In this document: positions 58,593 through 64,000 of the stretch, in pieces | How positions within the stretch are numbered: position 1 is the stretch's first letter | How the letters are laid out: each line of letters begins with the position of its first letter | Source: Limonium bicolor | Taxonomy: Eukaryota; Streptophyta; Magnoliopsida; Caryophyllales; Plumbaginaceae | Assembly (NCBI GenBank): GCA_023374045.1 | Contig: CM041779.1 | Coordinates: 295,192,167-295,256,166, forward strand | Direction: 5' to 3' | Length of the DNA stretch: 64,000 nucleotides | Program-made: the position numbers and the translations under genes | Notes under the pieces: generated by a model | Told to the model about the DNA's origin: nothing | Database searches by the model: none | What the model saw: only the letters and a program-made list of their open reading frames with translations

Positions 58593-59348
58593 CTTGTAAT
58601 GTTTTGCAAGATGAATGTATTTAAAAAGGACACTTAAATTTTTGAATATTGTAGTGTCTCATGTTGATACAGTGGATTATACTTTATCTAATAAAAGCAA
58701 ATTCATCGTAGATACAATGCGTTCTAATACTACTGCTGTTAGCGACTCAACGGCCAACAAAGAATTTAGACCACCCAGATTGGCATTGATCTTAAGAAGC
58801 ACATTTGACACCTAATTTACCAAAAAAAAGTTGTAGAATATTTCATCCATCACTAATGATCGAATTTTGGCTCATCTGTGTTTCTAACCACTGGACAAGA
58901 TGCTGATCCTTACTTGGTCTACCAAGGGTAACTTTTCAAGTATACCTTCGTTCACAACATCAGGAAGGTTCTTGTAATGTTTTGCAAGATGGATGTATTG
59001 AAAAAGTACACTTAAATTTTTGAATATTGTAGTGTCTCATGTTGATACAGTGGATCATACTTTATCTAATAAAAGCAAATTCATCGTAGATACAATGCGT
59101 TCTAATACTACTGCTGTTAGCGACTCAACGGCCAACAAAGAATTTAGACCACCCAGATTGGCATTGATCTTAAGAAGCACATTTGACACCTAATTTACCA
59201 AAAAAAAGTTGTAGAATATTTCATCCATCACTAATGATCGAATTTTGGCCCATCTGTGTTTCTAACCACTGGACAAGATGTTGATCCTTACTTGGTCTAC
59301 CAAGGGTAACTTTTCAAGTATACCTTCGTTCACAACATCAGGAAGGTT
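58593..59348. repeat. 378-bp tandem duplication
   Basis: Bases 58593-58970 and 58971-59348 are direct copies with few differences, from CTTGTAATGTTTTGCAAGAT to CATCAGGAAGGTT. The duplication lies between the convergent OTU and PMD genes. Downstream sequence continues only after the second copy, so the first copy is the probable extra one. Confidence 0.9.
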
Positions 59349-59462
59349 ACTGTTAATGAATTCATTTTGGCCATCAGTAATCGTAGGTTGAATACCATAC
59401 TGATAGTGAATACGTATAGTGACTTCATGTTGAGTGGATGCTTTTATCCCATTAGTGAACAA
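59262..59462 (-). pseudogene. Short ORF fragment, unrecognised
   Basis: A 66-codon minus-strand frame (MFTNGIKASTQHEVTIRIHY, then NLPDVVNEGILEKLPLVDQV). It overlaps the end of the tandem duplication, which repeats its C-terminal part. I recognise no family. It may be the tail of a gene that once lay downstream of the 150-codon ORF at 60141. Confidence 0.3.
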
Positions 59463-59699
59463 CTAAAGTTAAGGAACTAAGATTGGTTTCTTGTCAAACA
59501 GCTAATACTAGAATTTGGGAGTTCGTTAACACCTTGTCAAAGAAAGGACTTTTAGCGGCCAAAATCAATGAGATTACGTTTAGACTATTTACTCTATATT
59601 CTACTAGACTGCAATAGTGATGAGGAAATCATGGAAGGTGAGAGGAAAAAAAACAAGCAGTATTGCTATGGAGGAAAATATCACGACCATTCTCGACGT

Positions 59700-60000
59700 A
59701 TTTGGAGCCGACGATTGTTGAAAAAAATGTTTATTTTTTACAAATGAAATTGAATACATATTTGAAACATATTTTCAGGACTTCAAAAGCGAGATCAGTT
59801 TGTCGTCGAAGATTATTGAAAAAAATGTTTTTTTTACTAATAAATTTTATACATATTTGAAACATATTTTCAGGACTTCGAAAGCAAGATCGGTTTGTCG
59901 TCGGAGATTGCTCAAAAAATGTTTTTTTTACTAATTAAATGTAATTGTACACATATTTGAAACATATTTTCAAGACTTCAAAAGCGATTCTATTTTAGAG
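59700..60000. repeat. Three tandem units of about 95-98 bp
   Basis: Units with GATTGTTGAAAAAAATGTTT and ACATATTTGAAACATATTTT start at about 59713, 59811 and 59906. They sit in the AT-rich spacer between the convergent genes. Confidence 0.8.
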
Positions 60001-60140
60001 TTTCATTTTCAATCAACATTGTTCACACGTCATTTCTCATAATGTTACAACTTATTCCACACACACATCATTTTAAATCTTAAAACAAATAACAATTCTG
60101 ATGACTATCAGTACATGAAAGCCAAATGTGGTTGCATTGA

Positions 60141-60593
60141 TCAAGCGGGAGGAGGTCGTCTCCTCGTACTAGCCCTGTAGCGTGAATTGTGTTCCCTACG
60201 GTCCGCCTTAGCCCTGCTTCGTATTACATCTGGGTCTTCGAAGTCTGAATCATCTTCATACTTCACAAGAATCCTAACTCTTTCCATTATTTCTCCAAGG
60301 TCTAAGTAGTTCTGCAACATCATGCGTACGTCCGCATCGGTCAGTATATCGACGATAGAGTCGTTGTACAGATCTTGGTCCATCCTAAGGTAGACAATGG
60401 AAAAGACGTTGAGTTGCTGATTATCAAAATGTGGTCTGACAATTTGATTTAATGAAGCTGTTAGGTTGTTAACACTTCTCGGAGTTCTAATTTCTGTATT
60501 GATCACTGCCCATCCCGGAGCACGTTGGAACCGTGCCCCGTATTCATTGAGTGCGGTGTAATGGTTCACGTGAATTGCAAAGGGAATTGACAT
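60141..60593 (-). CDS. Intact 150-codon ORF downstream of the PMD gene, function unknown
   Basis: This frame is uninterrupted from ATG 60593 (MSIPFAIHVNHYTALNEYGA) to TAG 60141, 123 bases beyond the PMD stop on the same strand. It has a predicted alpha/beta-like middle (QLNVFSIVYLRMDQDLYND, SIVDILTDADVRMMLQNY), then an acidic stretch and an Arg-rich tail (RAKADRREHNSRYRASTRRR). The TDADVRMML segment faintly recalls N-terminal regions of MuDR-type transposases (T-DDDV-x-M), but I would not assign it. Being intact beside broken genes is notable. It could be a separate gene or a last exon of the PMD transcript. Confidence 0.5.
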   Translation of the reverse strand: MSIPFAIHVNHYTALNEYGARFQRAPGWAVINTEIRTPRSVNNLTASLNQIVRPHFDNQQLNVFSIVYLRMDQDLYNDSIVDILTDADVRMMLQNYLDLGEIMERVRILVKYEDDSDFEDPDVIRSRAKADRREHNSRYRASTRRRPPPA

Positions 60594-60715
60594 CCTAATG
60601 ACATAAACAAGAATGAATTATTTAAAAACCAAATAAACATAAATTAAAATTACAACAAACACACCAGTTTAAGCATCAGTATAGAATGTTTAAAAAACAT
60701 AAACTAATAAGTCTA

Positions 60716-63439
60716 CTAATATCCAAACCCACCACCACTATACCCACCCCTACCATACCCACCACCACCATACCCACCCCCACCATACTCACCCGCCCCA
60801 GCCCCAGAACCACCACCAGCATGTCCTCCCCTGCCATCACCACGCCCTCCCCCCTCCCATCACCCGGTCCCCTGCATCATCACCGCGCCCACCATCACCC
60901 CCATACGACGCGCCTGCTCCATGTGCCTACGGTGCATACCCTCCCCTCTAGGCTAAGGCCTCTGGTGCGACGCCCCGCGATGTACCACTCCATGCCAGCA
61001 CGAGGCTGGTTAGGGTTCCTGTGTGTGGGCGAATCAGGGGTGGTCGGGACATTAAGCCGGCAGTACTCAAAGGCCATCTCCAGCGTATCAGCCGCCCAGG
61101 CGGGGAAGCCTGTGGGCCAGCCCGGGTTGTTCTCCGGTGCGAGACTCATGATAAGCGGCGTTGTCTCATCCCAATACTGTAGTAAGGTATAAATGTGAAG
61201 TTAGTATTTAAAAACAATCAAACAACAAAAAAATTTAACAAGACAAAGTATTTACCTGGAGCTAATCCTCTCGTCGTGTACTGGGCCCACCATCCACTCC
61301 TAGTGGACGCACCTGAACATGAGAAAGGCGCTGGAACCACCGGATGTAATCCGGGGCCACGGCCCATGCCATCTGCACACGCGTCAGAGGAAACCTCCAC
61401 CTGCTGGACCCTGTCGTGTTGTCCCACACGGTTGTCCCGTAGTCGTACGTAGCAAGGTACGTCTTCCCATGTCTGGACGATAATGGCTGTCGGGTCTGAT
61501 AGGTTGAGGGGGGATAGTCTGCACGTATCCAAACTGGCGCAGACACCGCTCCGGCATATACGGCTCAGCAATATCCAAGAACTGTATGGTGCCATAGTAC
61601 CGGGAGTGCGCCTGTGATACGAGGGCACCCTCTGCCTCAAATGGCAGCCAAGTAACCTACGTTTCATTTAATGGAAAACAATTAACAACTTAAATGAGAA
61701 ACAATGTTTGACAATACGTTAAATGTCAACTTTTTATTACTACAATCGCTAAGCAACTCGTACCTCAGTAGAGGACATCGTGTCCAGCCGTCCCCTCACG
61801 AAACGTAGCCTCTCATCATCCATCAAATTCCTCGTGTAACGAGGCCACCTCGCCGCCGTCGGGAGCAACCATCCCAGTCTGAAAGGGGCTCCGGTCTGAA
61901 CATGGGGAAGTACTCGTAGATCCAGCACTGCGGTGATCATCCGAAAACATTAGCCAAGATAGTCAAACAATAAGTTTACAATAATTAAGTCGTGAGCTCG
62001 CAATCAAGTTCTCACCTGAAACAACGTCAGGCAACCAGCCAGCTGACGTGTATCCGCCCGGGAAGCGATGCCGAGCTGTCGGTACAGGTATGCCAGTGTC
62101 CCGGTCCCCCACGCATACAAGTGGACCCTACTAGGGTCACGGATGGGCCAGTAGGACGAGGGCATAACACGATCCCCGCCCTTGTCGATGATCAATGAGT
62201 GGGACACCAGCCACCAGAGGAACACCGTCGTCTCCTGAAGTGGGGTACAGTATGGACCGCCACAAGTATCATGAAGAGCTCGGTAACGTACCTGGCTCTT
62301 CTCCAGGAACCTACAGTTTATCAGCTCCTGCTGGTCCGCCGCGCCAAACAGCCGTAGGAAGTGGGGGATGAGAACATGTAACGGTGGGGCCGCTATACTG
62401 ACGGGCGCCATCCTCGGGCTGGTACGAAATCGCCATGCCAGTGATGGGGATACCCAAAATGTGGTAGACGTCGTGGAGAGTAATAGTCATCTCTCCAAAT
62501 GGCATGTGAAAGGAGTTCGTGTCAGGCTGCCATCTCTCCACGAACGCTGAGAGGAGCGCGAGGTCAAAACAACCATGCGCTATGTCAACAAGATGCGCAA
62601 GTCCGCTATCCTCGACCGCTGCTAGACTCTGGGTGCCTCAATGTACTCGAGTCCACGCCTCCAAATACTTCGTCCTAGGCTTGAAGCTAAGACATCCCTT
62701 CTCCTGTTGAATATTTATAATTGAGTTCACACTATATTAACCATTTCCCTAAACAATCTAAAATTTTATGGAATCTATTACCAGACGGGAAACATACCAC
62801 TCCTCGCCACACGTCTAACGCGACGTGACCACCGAAACTCGGGATCAAACTCATATCCTGAGGGCCTCCGGGCACTGGAGCCTGCCCAAGCAACCAAGCA
62901 TCAGCAGCCGGCATCTGCGCCACCCCCTCTGCCGGACCATGTACTGGGGACCGGCGACGACGGCGCACCTGTGTGCCCTCATGCTCAGCACCCGGCTCAT
63001 CTATATCCTCGTCATCAGCGTCAGCCTCGCCATGACGTGCGTCTCCGGTCCCCCTCTGTGGAGGAGTAGGCCAAGCAGGACTATCAGACCTCACGACCAG
63101 CGTCTCATCGCCGATCAATGAGTCCAGATCCACACCATGCAGCTGGTCCACCTCCTGCTCCTCCCCCTGCTCCTCCTCATCCGCATACTCCTCCTCCTCC
63201 CCCTCCCCCTGATCCAGCTCATACTCCGCCCGCAACCTCTCCTCACGGGCTCGTAGAAACTCAAGCTCCCTACGCTTCCTCGACGAAGCTGTAGCGTACT
63301 GTGTACGCCTCCTCTCTACAGCAGCAGCATCAGGCCCGGACACACGAGGGTGTGATGAGCTCTCGCCTCGGTCGGAAATCGTCTTACCCTTACCCAGACC
63401 GAACCTACCAAGCAAACCCTTGCCTTTTCCTCCCGCCAT
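60716..63439 (-). pseudogene. Plant mobile domain (PMD/MAIN-like) gene, five exons
   Basis: Inferred exons are 63439-62798, 62703-62016, 61927-61764, 61656-61256 and 61176-60716, all with GT...AG introns. Exon 1 encodes a basic start (MAGGKGKGLLGRFGLGKGKT) and a long Glu/Asp-rich, coiled-coil-like region. Exons 2-4 carry the PMD: LLSAFVERWQPDTNSFHMPF, MTITLHDVYHILGIPITG, YAWGTGTLAYLYRQLG, WIYEYFPMF and PERCLRQFGYVQTIP. Exon 5 ends in a Gly/Tyr-rich tail (GGGGYGGGGYGRGGY). Defects are a TGA at 62638 (Trp in relatives), frameshifts near 62405, 61835 and 60900, and a TAG near the end of exon 4. PMD proteins of the MAIN/MAIL type act in nuclear gene silencing; transposon-borne copies are known. 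It converges on the MULE gene. Confidence 0.8.
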
Positions 63440-63600
63440 CTGTTGTTTACCGTAGAATTTAGTCATACTATTTTTACAGTTAGTCAAGACCGGTCGAGGT
63501 TAGTCAATACCGGTCATACATGCATCTCAGTAGTTCAACGTCAAAACAAATTCATACAAATCCTGGAACTGATTAAACACGGATAATAGAGGTATACAAT

Positions 63601-63672
63601 GTAAAAAACGACCAATTATATAACAAAACAGCAAAAAACGACCAATTATATAACAAAACAGCAAAAAACAAG
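63601..63672. repeat. 30-bp tandem repeat, 2.5 copies
   Basis: The word AAAAAACGACCAATTATATA plus ACAAAACAGC repeats at about 63602 and 63632, with a partial third copy. It lies upstream of the PMD gene. Confidence 0.85.
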
Positions 63673-63689
63673 CCCCGAGCGTTCCCAAC

Positions 63690-63930
63690 AGCGCGCGCCC
63701 GCGCGCAGCTTTCTTCCCCGGCGCCAGCGCCGTCCCAGTCACACGCGCGCCAGCGCCGTCCCCGTTCCCCACGCGCCCGCGCCGCTGCTTCCACCCGCGC
63801 GCCAGCGTCGCCGCATCCACCCGCACGCTAGCGCCCACGCTTCCACCCTCGCGCCAGCGCGGCCTTTTCCACCCGCGCCCAGCGCGGCCGCTTCCACCCG
63901 CGCGCCAGCGCTCCCCGGTCTGGTCTCCCC
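63690..63930. repeat. GC-rich minisatellite upstream of the PMD gene
   Basis: Loose units of about 20-40 bases are built from GCGCGCCAGCG and CTTCCACCCGCG. It is sharply GC-rich against AT-rich surroundings and similar to the block in intron 1 of the transposase gene (40630-40790). Open frames here are compositional. Confidence 0.7.
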
Positions 63931-64000
63931 GTTTCTGAATTCGTCTACGTTTTTTGCTAATTTTACTACTTTTACTGCTATACTATGCTAAAAAACTGTA

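Noticed and set aside
60686..61192. Plus-strand Thr/Pro-rich and low-complexity ORF
   Set aside because: It is the antisense of exon 5 of the PMD gene, including its Gly/Tyr-rich tail.
60716..63439. Working host MAIN-like gene
   Set aside because: A TGA, several frameshifts and a late TAG break the domain, and the context is a transposon.

Overview
The window is repeat-dense nuclear DNA of a flowering plant, almost certainly a eudicot with a large genome. The evidence is nested Ty3/gypsy and Ty1/copia LTR retrotransposons, Stowaway-type MITEs, a Mutator-like (MULE) transposase carrying an OTU protease domain, and a plant mobile domain (PMD) gene. PMD genes and this MULE/OTU combination are plant-specific. 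The sequence alone does not give the species. I see no intact housekeeping gene, rRNA, tRNA gene or CRISPR array. Nearly every coding region carries stop codons or frameshifts.

Layout. (1) 1-6004 is the 5' part of a minus-strand Ogre/Tat-type element (A): LTR 4224-6004, primer-binding site 4203-4220, a broken gag, then non-coding DNA with 54-bp and 38-bp tandem arrays. (2) 6005 to about 20484 is a second minus-strand Ogre-type element (B), into whose 3' end A inserted. Read from right to left it has an LTR with a W-box cluster and a 20-bp array, a PBS, a leader ORF, ORF1, gag, protease with G-patch, RT, two RNase H domains and integrase. (3) 20485-22567 has no recognisable gene and may be part of a host transcription unit. 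A 5.35-kb solo LTR (22568-27915) flanked by GTTAT duplications interrupts it. (4) 27921-34327 holds SINE-like tRNA-derived heads, a copia fragment inserted in an Ogre-type LTR, and the 3' end plus LTR of another gypsy element. (5) 34328-40397 holds two short exon-like ORFs, a composite 164-bp satellite, two Stowaway MITEs and two inverted-repeat MULE-type elements.

(6) 40398-63439 is the most interesting part. A multi-exon MULE transposase gene followed by an OTU cysteine-protease domain lies on the plus strand (40398-58540). A five-exon PMD gene and an intact 150-codon ORF lie on the minus strand (63439-60141) and converge on it. Similar GC-rich minisatellite DNA occurs in intron 1 of the transposase gene and upstream of the PMD gene. 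I infer one large MULE whose ends I could not place. A 14.6-kb Del/Tekay-type chromovirus element (42481-57097) with 4.7-kb LTRs sits exactly inside the last transposase exon between CATAC duplications. Its LTRs are nearly identical while its internal region is coding-dead, which points to trans-mobilisation of a defective element.

All boundaries and family calls come from reading the sequence. No database search or alignment program was run.
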